From contig NZ_CP102263.1 in the NCBI RefSeq assembly GCF_025147485.1, positions 4,229,501 through 4,293,500 of the forward strand: 64,000 nt of DNA. The letters are read 5' to 3'. The notes beneath the pieces are model-generated. The model saw only the letters and a list, made by a program, of their open reading frames with translations, had not been told where the DNA came from and ran no database searches. Source of the DNA: Bacteroides uniformis (lineage in GTDB: Bacteria > Bacteroidota > Bacteroidia > Bacteroidales > Bacteroidaceae). This document shows, piece after piece, positions 24,995-33,830 of this stretch. Within the stretch, counting starts at the first letter, position 1. The number at the start of each line of letters is the position of its first letter. A program made the position numbers and the translations under genes.

Positions 24995-25017
24995 AGATGT
25001 CCGAGAAGAGAAATAAA

Positions 25018-25049
25018 AAATCCCGTAAAATCAAGGTTTTACGGGATTT
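25018..25049 (-). terminator. Terminator of tRNA-Ser(TGA) copy 2
   Basis: A 13-bp perfect stem (AAATCCCGTAAAA and complement) with a 6-nt loop is followed on the minus strand by TTTATTTC. Confidence 0.8.
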
Positions 25050-25085
25050 GTCATACTTTGAATCCTTTTTGTCTTTGGAGCTCTG

Positions 25086-25170
25086 CGGAGAGACAGGGAT
25101 TCGAACCCCGGGTGCCTCGCAGCACAACGGTTTTCAAGACCGCCGCAATCGACCACTCTGCCACCTCTCC
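25086..25170 (-). tRNA. tRNA-Ser (anticodon TGA), copy 2
   Basis: Identical over all 85 nt to 4561-4645, on the same strand. The promoter and leader are also related to copy 1 but the terminator is different, so the duplicated unit is promoter plus leader plus tRNA. Confidence 0.95.
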
Positions 25171-25213
25171 TAAAACTTCCTTTTCGGGAAGTGCTTTCCT
25201 CTTTAAAGCGGTG

Positions 25214-25244
25214 CAAAGGTACAAATCATTTTTAATTCTGCAAA
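25214..25244 (-). promoter_or_regulatory. Promoter for tRNA-Ser copy 2
   Basis: TTTG (25241-25244) and TACCTTTG (25214-25221) on the minus strand with 19-bp spacing, homologous to 4686-4716. Confidence 0.8.
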
Positions 25245-25274
25245 CTTCCTTTCTCTTTTTTCATGAATTAATAG

Positions 25275-25282
25275 TACTTTTG
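25275..25282 (+). promoter_or_regulatory. -7 box 4 bp before the mutS2 start codon
   Basis: TACTTTTG fits TAnnTTTG exactly and ends only 4 bp before the ATG at 25287. If this is the promoter, the mRNA would begin at or next to the start codon (leaderless). Confidence 0.5.
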
Positions 25283-25286
25283 CACC

Positions 25287-27824
25287 ATGATATATCCGCA
25301 GAACTTTGAACAGAAAATAGGTTTCGACCAAATACGCCAATTGCTGAAAGAAAAATGCCTCAGTACACTTGGCGAAGAACGGGTGATGGACATGGCATTC
25401 TCCGACCACTTTGGAGAGGTAGAGGAGCGTTTGGACCAAGTCACTGAATTTGTACGCATACTCCAAGAAGAAGACAACTTCCCGGCACAATACTTTTTTG
25501 ATGTACGCCCGTCACTGAAACGCATACGTGTGGAAGGCATGTATCTAGATGAACAAGAACTCTTTGACCTACGCCGTTCACTAGAAACCATACGTGATAT
25601 TGTACGCTTCCTACAGAAAAGCGACGATGATGAGGAAGAGGGCGCTTCCCCCTACCCTTGTCTGAAAAGACTGGCAGGAGACATCACCGTTTTCCCACAG
25701 CTCATAGCAAAAATAAACGGCATCCTCTCTCCTTACGGAAAAATCAAGGACAATGCCTCTACAGAGTTGGCACGCATCCGCCGGGAACTGGCAAGTACTA
25801 TGGGAAGTATCTCCCGCTCACTGAACAGTATTCTACGAAATGCCCAGTCCGAGGGCGTTGTGGACAAAGACGTAACGCCCACCATGCGTGACGGCCGTCT
25901 GGTCATTCCCGTTGCACCGGCACTGAAACGGAAAATACGCGGTATTGTACACGACGAGTCGGCCAGTGGTAAAACCGTATTCATCGAGCCTGCCGAAGTA
26001 GTGGAAGCCAACAATCGCATACGAGAACTTGAAGGTGACGAACGCAGAGAAATTATCCGCATCCTGACGGACTTCTCCAACCAGCTGCGCCCCTCCATCT
26101 CCGACGTACTGCTATCATACGAGTTCCTTGCCGAAATAGACTTCATACGTGCCAAAGCATTGTTTGCCGAGCAAATATCCGGACTCAAACCGGCTCTCGA
26201 AAACAAGCAACTACTGGACTGGACAATGGCGGTACACCCACTCTTGCAACTTTCTCTCGCCAAACATGGCAAAAAAGTCGTACCGCTTGACATCGAACTG
26301 AATGAAAAGCAACGTATCCTCATTATCTCCGGTCCGAACGCAGGCGGCAAGTCCGTCTGCCTAAAGACAGTAGGCTTATTACAATACATGCTGCAATCCG
26401 GACTACTCATCCCGATGCACGAACGCAGTCATGCCGGAATATTCAGCAGTATATTCATCGACATCGGTGACGAGCAGTCCATTGAAGATGATTTGAGTAC
26501 CTACTCCTCCCACCTTATGAACATGAAAATCATGATGAAAAGCTGCAATGAACGGAGCCTCATCCTGATTGATGAATTCGGTGGTGGAACGGAGCCCCAG
26601 ATAGGAGGCGCCATCGCCGAAGCCGTATTGAAACGCTTCAACCAAAAACAGACGTTCGGTGTCATCACCACACACTATCAGAACCTGAAGCATTTTGCCG
26701 AAGACCATGAAGGTGTAGTAAACGGCGCCATGCTCTATGACCGCCATCTGATGCAAGCACTGTTCCAGTTGCAGATAGGCAATCCGGGCAGTTCGTTCGC
26801 TGTAGAGATTGCCCGCAAAATAGGTCTGCCGGAAGATGTCATCGCCGATGCCTCGGAAATTGTGGGCAGTGAATACATCAATGCCGATAAGTACCTGCAA
26901 GACATTGTGCGCGACAAACGCTATTGGGAAGGCAAACGCCAGACAATACGCCAGCGTGAAAAGCACATGGAAGAGACTATCGAGCGCTATCAAACCGAAA
27001 TCGAAGATTTGCAGAAATCCCGGAAGGAGATTCTGCGCAAAGCGAAGGAAGAAGTGGAGCAACTGATGCAGGAAGCCAATGCACGCATCGAGAACACCAT
27101 ACGCTCCATCAAAGAAGCCCAAGCAGAAAAAGAAAAAACACGCCAGGCCCGCCAGGAGTTGACGAACTTCCGTGAATCAATGGAAGCGCTTGCCAACAAG
27201 GAACTGGAAGAAAAAATCGCCCGCAAAATGGAAAAGCTGAAAGAGAAGCAGAACCGGAAAAAGGAAAAGAAAGCGGGCAAAGGAAAAGAGAACGGACTGT
27301 CTGCCCAGGCTTTGGCAGAACAGCAGGCGCGGAAAGAGGCAGAACGCCTTGCAGCCATCACCCCCGGCTGCAACGTCAGAATAAAGGGCCAAACCTCTGT
27401 GGGCGAAGTAATGGAAGTGAATGGCAAGAATGCGGTCATCGCGTTCGGCAGCATCAAGACTACCGTAAAGCTGGACAGGCTGGAACGTACCAACGCGCAG
27501 CCTAAACAAGCTGATGTGTCCACCAAAAGCACTTTCATCAGCGCCCAGACCCAGGACAGCATGTACGAGAAGAAACTGCATTTCAAACAAGACATTGATG
27601 TCCGCGGCATGCGTGGCGACGAAGCCTTGCAAGCCGTTACCTATTTCATTGATGACGCCATCCTTGTCGGCATGTCACGCGTGCGTATCCTTCACGGAAC
27701 GGGAACAGGCATCCTGCGCATGCTTATCCGTCAATATCTGGAAACTGTCCCCGGAGTGCGCCACTTTGCCGACGAACATATACAGTTCGGCGGAGCAGGC
27801 ATCACCGTTGTGGACTTGAGTTAA
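25287..27824 (+). CDS. mutS2: MutS2 (endonuclease/ribosome-rescue Smr protein)
   Basis: MutS2 proteins suppress homologous recombination and, in some bacteria, split collided ribosomes. The 845-residue protein has an N-terminal clamp and core region, the MutS-type ATPase with Walker A GPNAGGKS (349-356), and the DEFGGGTEP Walker B/signature (about 429-437). A long charged coiled coil (about 555-680, rich in Lys, Glu and Arg), a KOW-like segment (about 695-730) and the C-terminal Smr domain (about 770-845, with DVRGMRGDEA and LHGTGTGILR) follow. There is no mismatch-binding domain, as expected. It appears monocistronic. Confidence 0.95.
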   Translation: MIYPQNFEQKIGFDQIRQLLKEKCLSTLGEERVMDMAFSDHFGEVEERLDQVTEFVRILQEEDNFPAQYFFDVRPSLKRIRVEGMYLDEQELFDLRRSLETIRDIVRFLQKSDDDEEEGASPYPCLKRLAGDITVFPQLIAKINGILSPYGKIKDNASTELARIRRELASTMGSISRSLNSILRNAQSEGVVDKDVTPTMRDGRLVIPVAPALKRKIRGIVHDESASGKTVFIEPAEVVEANNRIRELEGDERREIIRILTDFSNQLRPSISDVLLSYEFLAEIDFIRAKALFAEQISGLKPALENKQLLDWTMAVHPLLQLSLAKHGKKVVPLDIELNEKQRILIISGPNAGGKSVCLKTVGLLQYMLQSGLLIPMHERSHAGIFSSIFIDIGDEQSIEDDLSTYSSHLMNMKIMMKSCNERSLILIDEFGGGTEPQIGGAIAEAVLKRFNQKQTFGVITTHYQNLKHFAEDHEGVVNGAMLYDRHLMQALFQLQIGNPGSSFAVEIARKIGLPEDVIADASEIVGSEYINADKYLQDIVRDKRYWEGKRQTIRQREKHMEETIERYQTEIEDLQKSRKEILRKAKEEVEQLMQEANARIENTIRSIKEAQAEKEKTRQARQELTNFRESMEALANKELEEKIARKMEKLKEKQNRKKEKKAGKGKENGLSAQALAEQQARKEAERLAAITPGCNVRIKGQTSVGEVMEVNGKNAVIAFGSIKTTVKLDRLERTNAQPKQADVSTKSTFISAQTQDSMYEKKLHFKQDIDVRGMRGDEALQAVTYFIDDAILVGMSRVRILHGTGTGILRMLIRQYLETVPGVRHFADEHIQFGGAGITVVDLS

Positions 27825-27826
27825 TG

Positions 27827-27854
27827 GATAATTGACAGTTGATAATTGATAGTT
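27827..27854. repeat. Two tandem 14-bp repeats GATAATTGAYAGTT
   Basis: Two copies at 27827-27840 and 27841-27854 with one difference, in the 56-bp gap between mutS2 and the serine dehydratase gene. Short A+T-rich tandem fillers of this sort recur in the window (62.7 and 63.2 kb). Confidence 0.7.
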
Positions 27855-27880
27855 AAAGCTAAATCATAAATCTGAAATAT

Positions 27881-29092
27881 ATGAAATCAATCAAAGAACT
27901 CTACCGTATCGGTACCGGTCCATCCAGCAGCCACACCATGGGACCGCGCAAGGCAGCTCAGATATTCCTGGAAAGGCATCCCGAAGCAGCCGCATTCCAA
28001 GTAACCCTATACGGAAGCCTCGCCGCTACCGGCAAGGGACACATGACCAATGTTGCCATCACCGAGACACTGCAACCCGCAGCACCGGTAGAAATAATCT
28101 GGGAACCCAAAATATTCCTGCCCTTCCATCCCAACGGCATGAAATTCGTTTCTTTGGACAGCGAAGGCAAGGAGACCGACCAATGGACTGTATTCAGTGT
28201 CGGCGGCGGTGCCCTGGCAGAAGAGAATGACGGAGCATCATCCGTAAACACCCCGGATGTATACGAAATGAACAGTATGACCGAAATACTACAATGGTGT
28301 GAACGTACCGGAAAAAGTTACTGGGAGTACGTCAAGGAATGCGAGGAAAGCGACATTTGGGATTACCTGCAGGAGGTATGGAAAACCATGCAGGCTGCCG
28401 TAAAACGGGGATTGGATAGTGAAGGAGTCTTGCCTGGCCCTCTGAATCTGCGCCGAAAGGCTTCTACCTATTATATACGTGCCAGTGGCTACAAGGCTTC
28501 CCTCCAGTCGCGCGGACTAGTATTTGCCTATGCCTTGGCAGTAAGTGAAGAAAATGCGTCAGGTGGGGTCATTGTCACTGCACCTACCTGCGGTTCGTGT
28601 GGCATTGTACCGGCAGTGCTCTATCATCTGCAAAAAAGCCGGGAGTTCAGCGACACACGCATACTCCGTGCCCTTGCCACAGCCGGACTGATAGGAAACA
28701 TCGTGAAGACCAACGCTTCCATTTCGGGAGCGGAAGCCGGATGCCAGGCAGAGGTAGGCGTAGCATGTTCCATGGCATCAGCCGCAGCCAACCAATTGTT
28801 TGGAGGCAGTCCGGCACAAATAGAATATGCCGCTGAAATGGGATTGGAGCATCATTTGGGAATGACCTGCGACCCGGTTTGTGGGTTGGTACAAATCCCG
28901 TGCATCGAACGTAATGCCTACGCCGCCGCACGTGCCCTGGATGCCAACCTTTACTCCTCCTTCACCGATGGCATGCACCGCGTATCATTCGACAAGGTGG
29001 TGGAAGTCATGAAAGAAACCGGAAACGACCTGCCCTCCCTCTACAAAGAAACCAGCGAAGGAGGACTGGCGAAGGATTATAAGCCGATGTAG
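27881..29092 (+). CDS. sdaA: L-serine ammonia-lyase (iron-sulfur, single chain)
   Basis: This enzyme deaminates L-serine to pyruvate and ammonia with a 4Fe-4S cluster. The 403-residue protein has the N-terminal domain signature GTGPSSSHTMGP (about residues 12-23) and the C-terminal catalytic domain with conserved cysteines in TAPTCGSCGIVPA (about 230-242), a further Cys in AGCQAEVGVACSMA, and CDPVCGLVQIPC near 330. Alpha and beta parts are fused in one chain, as in E. coli SdaA. It follows mutS2 by 56 bp on the same strand and may be partly co-transcribed. Confidence 0.93.
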   Translation: MKSIKELYRIGTGPSSSHTMGPRKAAQIFLERHPEAAAFQVTLYGSLAATGKGHMTNVAITETLQPAAPVEIIWEPKIFLPFHPNGMKFVSLDSEGKETDQWTVFSVGGGALAEENDGASSVNTPDVYEMNSMTEILQWCERTGKSYWEYVKECEESDIWDYLQEVWKTMQAAVKRGLDSEGVLPGPLNLRRKASTYYIRASGYKASLQSRGLVFAYALAVSEENASGGVIVTAPTCGSCGIVPAVLYHLQKSREFSDTRILRALATAGLIGNIVKTNASISGAEAGCQAEVGVACSMASAAANQLFGGSPAQIEYAAEMGLEHHLGMTCDPVCGLVQIPCIERNAYAAARALDANLYSSFTDGMHRVSFDKVVEVMKETGNDLPSLYKETSEGGLAKDYKPM

Positions 29093-29103
29093 TTAGAGAT
29101 TAC

Positions 29104-29181
29104 GGATTACGGATTAAGGATGAAGGATTAGGGGTGTGCAATCATATTGAACCTTAATCCTTCATCCTTAATCCGTAATCC
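29104..29181. terminator. 27-bp perfect inverted repeat between convergent genes
   Basis: Positions 29104-29130 are the exact reverse complement of 29155-29181 with a 24-nt loop. The arms are built of GGATTA-like hexamers. The site separates convergent sdaA and the PepSY-like gene and can form a very stable hairpin, so it may stop both transcripts. There is no long T run, hence moderate confidence in termination. Confidence 0.55.
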
Positions 29182-29195
29182 CTAACCCCTCATCC

Positions 29196-29699
29196 CTAAT
29201 CAAGTTTTACCGGCCAATGCGTATCATCCCTATTACCGCTCACATCTTTTGTCTGTAGCAAGCCGCCTTCTTCCGAATAGAACAATTGATACTCTGCATT
29301 TCCCTTTTCAACTTCAATGACAAACTGCATAGGCACTACCGGATACTCCAAAAGAACAATCTCCTCTATCTTCCAACCGGCATACTCACTGGCGCTGAAA
29401 GAGGTCTGTACTGTTCCCGGAAGATTATTCCAAAGCAATTCGGTTTCCGTCAGTTGCCATTCCGCCTGATTATTGAACCATACATCCTTTTCCTGCCCAT
29501 CCACTTTACAATCTGCAACGAAATAGCCCCCTTTCTGTTCCCATTCCACATGGATTGCGGAAGGGTATTTGGACTTCAATGCTTGTGACATTGCTTCGGG
29601 CACTTTGACATCATCCTTGTCGTCATCATCACTGCATGCACCAAGTGCCAAGGCGGCGATGAACATCATCGCCAACATTTGAATCTTCATTCTCATCAT
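29196..29699 (-). CDS. PepSY-like (DUF2874) lipoprotein
   Basis: The 167-residue product has a lipoprotein signal peptide ending LALGAC (Cys21-22 region) followed by SDDDDKDD, an acidic stretch typical of surface-exported Bacteroides lipoproteins. The rest is a PepSY-like fold of the BLIP type: a short helix (VPEAMSQALKSKYPSA) followed by strands (IHVEWEQKGGYFVADC, KDVWFNNQAEW), then a second half with the same order. These proteins bind unknown ligands outside the cell and are often next to two-component systems, as here. ATGs at 29696 and 29690 are alternative starts. Confidence 0.8.
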   Translation of the reverse strand: MMRMKIQMLAMMFIAALALGACSDDDDKDDVKVPEAMSQALKSKYPSAIHVEWEQKGGYFVADCKVDGQEKDVWFNNQAEWQLTETELLWNNLPGTVQTSFSASEYAGWKIEEIVLLEYPVVPMQFVIEVEKGNAEYQLFYSEEGGLLQTKDVSGNRDDTHWPVKLD

Positions 29700-29735
29700 T
29701 TCTCTATAAAGTTTAGGTTAATAGTTACTGGAGAA

Positions 29736-30176
29736 TCAATCGTCCATGCTGACGAACTTTCCCTTTTTGTTGAACTTCAAAGAGTAGTCATTACCCAATT
29801 CAATTTCCACACCGGTACGTCCGCGTTCGATTTTAGTAATAATCTCTCTCGGGAAGTTAGCCTTCACATACTCCTTTACCGGAACCGGAATCAATGCTTC
29901 GGGAACAGCGGACTTCTTGCAATCCACTTCCAACCAATTTCCTTTCTTGTCGAAGTCTATTTCCGTACGGTCTGTCAACAGCACTTCATATTTTTTAGTC
30001 TGCAATATTTCACTTTCAATCTTGATGTGTGAAATGTGCGGTTTCGAGAAATACTGGTTGATAAAATTGCGTGCCGTCAGCGGAAGCTGCTTGGTATCCT
30101 GAGTGATGACATCACCGGCAAAGGCAAACTGAACAGCTACAAGAGCCAACACAAGAATAGACAATACTTTCTTCAT
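29736..30176 (-). CDS. PepSY-like (DUF2874) secreted protein
   Basis: The 146-residue protein has a cleavable signal peptide (MKKVLSILVLALVAVQFAFA) and a two-lobed PepSY-like domain: helix LPLTARNFINQYF, strands ending EIDFDKKGNWLEVDC, then helix PVKEYVKANFP and strands GVEIELGNDYSLKFNKKGKF. It is a paralogue of the next gene downstream (29196-29699), 36 bp away, and is likely co-transcribed with it. Both lie just downstream of the sensor kinase gene, so a role as an extracytoplasmic accessory of that system is plausible but unproven. Confidence 0.82.
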   Translation of the reverse strand: MKKVLSILVLALVAVQFAFAGDVITQDTKQLPLTARNFINQYFSKPHISHIKIESEILQTKKYEVLLTDRTEIDFDKKGNWLEVDCKKSAVPEALIPVPVKEYVKANFPREIITKIERGRTGVEIELGNDYSLKFNKKGKFVSMDD

Positions 30177-30268
30177 AATCGTTATTTTTTAATGTTACTA
30201 ATAAATTTCATATTATTCACACTGCAAATAACGGTAGAGAATTAGGAAAGATTTGGGAATAACCGCAG

Positions 30269-31558
30269 TTAACAGTAAATTTTACTTTCTTTAACCAGAC
30301 GGAAAGTATGCATACCGTCCTGCCATTCATACGTGAGCTTCAATGAAGACGACAACGCAATGGAACGCGCTATGGCAAGCCCCAGTCCGGTGGAGTCCTT
30401 CTTGCCATCCATGCCATGATAGAAACGCCGGAACAACTTCTCTCCATCCAAAGGGGCATCCCCCGTATTCCTGATGACCAGAGAAGCGGGAGTAGTAAAC
30501 ACCTGCAACTCTCCCCCTTCCCTATTGTGCAGCAACGAGTTCTTCACCAGATTGGAAACCAGTATTTGCGCCAGCGAATGGTTGCAACGGATGATAAAAG
30601 GCTGCTCCTCCCGTTTTCGTATCAGTCTCACCTGCTTATGTTCATAGATATCCATCAGGTCGGGCAAGAGTTCATCCAATATCTCATCCACCGAAACATC
30701 TTCCATCTCGGTATACTGCCCGTTCTCTATACGGGAAAGCAACAGCAGGGACTTGTTCAGTTTTACGGCACGCCCCAGCGTGGCATATATCTCGTCCAGC
30801 TGCTCCATTTGCTGTTCCGTCATCCCTTCACTCTCAGCCAGCAGTTCCACTTTTCCCCTCACGATGGCAAGCGGTGTCTGCAACTCATGCGAGGCATTCT
30901 CGATGAACTGCTTCTGCTCCTCGTATGCCTTGTAGCTGCGGTTGCCCATATCCAATGCAGCATCGCTCAACTGGCGGAACTCCCGTATCTTCGTCGGGTT
31001 GTCCAATGGAGGCACCTCCTTGCCGGGCTGAATGCAGTGCAGCCAGTCAAGCAACCTATGTAACGGACGGAACACTCCCTTCAGCACCAACTGGATGCCG
31101 ATGGAAGTACAGATGAGAAACAACAGGAACAGCGCTCCCAGATACCAAAGCATAGCCTCCACCATGTCATCCCGCTCCAAAATGGAAATCATCAGTTTCA
31201 ACTCATAATATTGCCCGTCGGGCATACGGAAAGCGGTACACATGACACGCACCGGTTCGTCTTCATCCTCCAGTTCGATATAAACCGTAGCATCATAGAA
31301 CACTTGTCTGTAATGCCGCCCTTCCTCTTCGGATATAGGGGTGAACTTATAGAAAGACATCAACGAGCCTTCCGTTTCGAGTATCGAGGGGTCGTGAAGC
31401 GCACTCTCCATCAATATCTCACCGTAATTCTCCAACGTATCGTCCGTCTCATCCACCACCTCGTCAATGATTGCGTAATAGAACAGCACACCCCACACTG
31501 CCATCAACAGAAACAGCAGCAATGCAAGTTTGCGGTAGGTGTAGCTCAGCAGCTTCAT
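30269..31558 (-). CDS. Sensor histidine kinase
   Basis: The 429-residue inner-membrane kinase has a first helix (about 10-30), a periplasmic sensor of about 100 residues rich in Asp and Glu (EDEDEP), a second helix (about 136-158) and a HAMP-like linker. The dimerisation domain has the phospho-acceptor His224 in FIENASHELQTPL. The HATPase domain shows the N box (LVSNLVKNSLLHN) and the G2-like box DSTGLGLAIARSI. Its start overlaps the response regulator by 4 bp. The acidic sensor resembles cation or peptide sensors of the PhoQ kind in general character only. Confidence 0.92.
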   Translation of the reverse strand: MKLLSYTYRKLALLLFLLMAVWGVLFYYAIIDEVVDETDDTLENYGEILMESALHDPSILETEGSLMSFYKFTPISEEEGRHYRQVFYDATVYIELEDEDEPVRVMCTAFRMPDGQYYELKLMISILERDDMVEAMLWYLGALFLLFLICTSIGIQLVLKGVFRPLHRLLDWLHCIQPGKEVPPLDNPTKIREFRQLSDAALDMGNRSYKAYEEQKQFIENASHELQTPLAIVRGKVELLAESEGMTEQQMEQLDEIYATLGRAVKLNKSLLLLSRIENGQYTEMEDVSVDEILDELLPDLMDIYEHKQVRLIRKREEQPFIIRCNHSLAQILVSNLVKNSLLHNREGGELQVFTTPASLVIRNTGDAPLDGEKLFRRFYHGMDGKKDSTGLGLAIARSIALSSSLKLTYEWQDGMHTFRLVKESKIYC

Positions 31559-32232
31559 CGTTCGGAGAGTTTGTAGCCGAATCCATAGACAGCCTTTAAT
31601 TCTATGGTAGCCTCAGCTTGTTTCAATTTCTTACGCAGATTCTTCACTTGCGAGTAGATAAAATCCAACGAATCCGCCTGGTCTATATTGTCTCCCCACA
31701 CCGACTCGGCAAGGCTCATTTTATTGATGACCCGGCCGGGGTTGACTACAAAATAATAAAGCAGGTCGAACTCCTTGCGGTTCAGCTGCAAGGGCTTTCC
31801 GTTTATCTCTACCTGCCGTTTGTCGGGGTAGAGCAAAAGATTTCCAAGGGTGACGGTCACATCTCCCTTCGCCTGCCGCCGACGTATCAATGACTTGACA
31901 CGTGCATTGAGTTCTGCCAGATGGAAAGGCTTTGTAAGGTAATCGTCGGCTCCCAGTTCCAGCCCGTCCACCTTGTCGTCCAGCGAGTCTTTGGCCGAGA
32001 TAATAAGCACACTGTCACTGCGGTGCAGCTGTTTCAGCTCACGCAGCAAGTCCAGACCGCTCCCGCCAGGCAACATGATATCCAGCAGAATGCAGTCGTA
32101 ATCGTAGTCATTGATTTTATCCAATGCCGAAAAATAGTCGGCAGCGGTCTCTACAACAAACTTTTCTTTCAAGAGCGAAGTGCGGATGGTTTCCCGCAAA
32201 TCTTGCTCATCTTCTACAATCAGGATTTTCAT
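31555..32232 (-). CDS. OmpR-family response regulator
   Basis: The 225-residue cytoplasmic regulator has a receiver domain with acidic pocket Glu7/Asp8 and phospho-acceptor Asp51 (in CILLDIMLPG), Lys near 103 (DYLTKPF), and a C-terminal OmpR-type winged helix (about 130-222, including RKEFDLLYYFVVNPGRV and the recognition-helix region SLDFIYSQVKNLRKKL). It is translationally coupled to the kinase. Likely targets are the two PepSY-like genes downstream (inference from context). Confidence 0.93.
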   Translation of the reverse strand: MKILIVEDEQDLRETIRTSLLKEKFVVETAADYFSALDKINDYDYDCILLDIMLPGGSGLDLLRELKQLHRSDSVLIISAKDSLDDKVDGLELGADDYLTKPFHLAELNARVKSLIRRRQAKGDVTVTLGNLLLYPDKRQVEINGKPLQLNRKEFDLLYYFVVNPGRVINKMSLAESVWGDNIDQADSLDFIYSQVKNLRKKLKQAEATIELKAVYGFGYKLSER

Positions 32233-32281
32233 ACCGGCAAAGATGGTCTATAAAACTGGAAACAATCTGGAAAACTATCCA

Positions 32282-32830
32282 CTAATCAATGCTGTCTGTC
32301 TGATAGTCCTCCATCAGTTCTTCTTTTGCCATGGAGATTTTCCCGTCAGCCGTAATGGTCAGTCTGATGGGAACATAAAGGTCGGATTGCGGATAGCAGA
32401 CGCTGGCCGCGTATATGATTCCTTGCGGAGTGGTCTTGTCATAGACCAGCCCCTCAAGAATAGAGTACTTCATGAACTTGGCATCCACCAACGAAGCAAA
32501 ATTATCTTTGGTGAACACTTTATCCACCACCTGCTTCCCGCCGCACGTGATGCGCAAGGTGATACGGTTATCCACAAATTTCTCCCCCTGCTCGTTTTTC
32601 ACTATCGGCAGAGATTCATCCGGCCGGCGCACTACAGAAGACTGATACTCTTTTCCCTTATACGTAAAGGATGTTTTTACATCAGACACCTGCATGCGCT
32701 GTGGGCCGGCAATTTCTGTACTATCCTGCATCAATACCTGCGTACCGTCTTTCTTATTCTTGTCTTGAGACGAACAAGCAGTGAAGAAGATGACCGATGC
32801 ACACACTAAAATATAGACTATATTCTTCAT
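32282..32830 (-). CDS. DUF4738 lipoprotein
   Basis: The protein (182 residues from the ATG at 32830) has a lipoprotein signal MKNIVYILVCASVIFFTAC followed by SSQDKNKKDG. An in-frame ATG at 32860 would put ten residues before the signal, so I reject it. The mature protein fits the DUF4738 family found in Bacteroidales: a beta-rich domain with a conserved DNRITLRITCGGKQVVDKVFTK core. Function unknown. It lies 50 bp upstream of the response-regulator gene on the same strand. Confidence 0.7.
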   Translation of the reverse strand: MKNIVYILVCASVIFFTACSSQDKNKKDGTQVLMQDSTEIAGPQRMQVSDVKTSFTYKGKEYQSSVVRRPDESLPIVKNEQGEKFVDNRITLRITCGGKQVVDKVFTKDNFASLVDAKFMKYSILEGLVYDKTTPQGIIYAASVCYPQSDLYVPIRLTITADGKISMAKEELMEDYQTDSID

Positions 32831-32890
32831 CGTTCTGTTTTTTAGTAGTTGACCGGACAAAAATAGTACAAATTGAATGCAATAGAAAAT

Positions 32891-33343
32891 TTATTTTCTT
32901 TTAGATTCCATTTTTGCTTTTCTATCCTGCACTTTCTTGCTGTATGCAGCATATTGTTCTTCCGTCATAATCTTCTGGAGTTGTGAATCATAAGCAATAC
33001 GGGCAGTCTTCATCTCTTCACGCTTCTTTTCCATCTCCGCTTTTTTCTGCGCGCGTTGCTCATCCGTCAATTGATGGCGCTTGCCATCTCTCTTATGATG
33101 CTTGTGTGCTTTGGCACGATGTATCGGCATATCTCCCATTTTCTCAACCAATGCCAGATTTGCCTCCAGCAGTTGTTGTTTCTGCGTATCGTTCAAGGAG
33201 TACTCTTTCACCATCCGTTCCGTCATGCGCTCGGCACGGACTTTCGGTTCGGGCATTTTATCACTGTGGCGGGCATGTTGTGCCATTGCCATGCCACCCA
33301 TCAGGAAGGCGGCCATCCATATCAGAACTATTCTTTTCATCAT
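32891..33343 (-). CDS. DUF4890 / Spy-like periplasmic protein
   Basis: The 150-residue protein has a signal peptide (MMKRIVLIWMAAFLMGGMAMA) and an all-helical, strongly charged mature part. Two related segments, YSLNDTQKQQLLEANLALVEKM and HQLTDEQRAQKKAEMEKKREEM, resemble the LTxxQ repeats of Spy/CpxP proteins, which act as periplasmic chaperones or stress sensors. A His/Lys-rich stretch (HRAKAHKHHKRDGKRH) sits between them and could bind metal. The family in Bacteroidales is DUF4890. It lies 60 bp upstream of the DUF4738 gene. Confidence 0.78.
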   Translation of the reverse strand: MMKRIVLIWMAAFLMGGMAMAQHARHSDKMPEPKVRAERMTERMVKEYSLNDTQKQQLLEANLALVEKMGDMPIHRAKAHKHHKRDGKRHQLTDEQRAQKKAEMEKKREEMKTARIAYDSQLQKIMTEEQYAAYSKKVQDRKAKMESKRK

Positions 33344-33415
33344 TTTTCTCTTTTTTTAATTAATACCTTATGTTAGTTATACCTATTGTGTTGCAACGTA
33401 TCTATGACAAAAACA

Positions 33416-33448
33416 AAAGCGGGAAGTTTAACCGCAACTTCCCGCTTT
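33416..33448 (-). terminator. Terminator after the DUF4248 gene
   Basis: A 13-bp perfect stem (AAAGCGGGAAGTT and complement) with a 7-nt loop is followed on the minus strand by TGTTTTTG. It lies 29 bp beyond the stop at 33477. Confidence 0.8.
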
Positions 33449-33476
33449 AACATAATAAATGAGGTTGAAAAGAATA

Positions 33477-33704
33477 TTAAGGTTCGTCCAGATACTGTAC
33501 GATAAGACTCACCTGCTTCGGCATGAATGTCCGTGTCCTTACATTGTACCCGGTATGCGCCAAGGCTTCATACAGTTCATGATTCCGTTTTATCCACCGC
33601 GTCAGGGTGCGGATGGCGCAACGTGCAGTAGCATTGGGGCAATAGAGGCATGCCAAATCTTTCTTTTTATAAGTCGTGATACGAAAGCCATTTTCTGTTT
33701 CCAT
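33477..33704 (-). CDS. DUF4248 small protein
   Basis: The 75-residue protein matches the DUF4248 pattern of Bacteroidales: FRITTYKKKDLACLYCPNAT at the start, a central RTLTRWIKRN and the C-terminal FMPKQVSLIVQYLDEP. It looks like a small helix-turn-helix-type DNA-binding protein, with two cysteines in LYCPNATARC. DUF4248 genes are commonly found beside HU-like genes, as here (33831-34310), but no function is established. Confidence 0.75.
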   Translation of the reverse strand: METENGFRITTYKKKDLACLYCPNATARCAIRTLTRWIKRNHELYEALAHTGYNVRTRTFMPKQVSLIVQYLDEP

Positions 33705-33830
33705 AGCAGTTTGTCTGATTTTTAAATGATTGATGTAAAGATACGATATTCAAAAGGCGAAGTCAAGTATTTCAAGGAGAATATGAACCTTTTTCTGAGA
33801 AAGTTCATATTCTCCTTATTTACAGAATGT

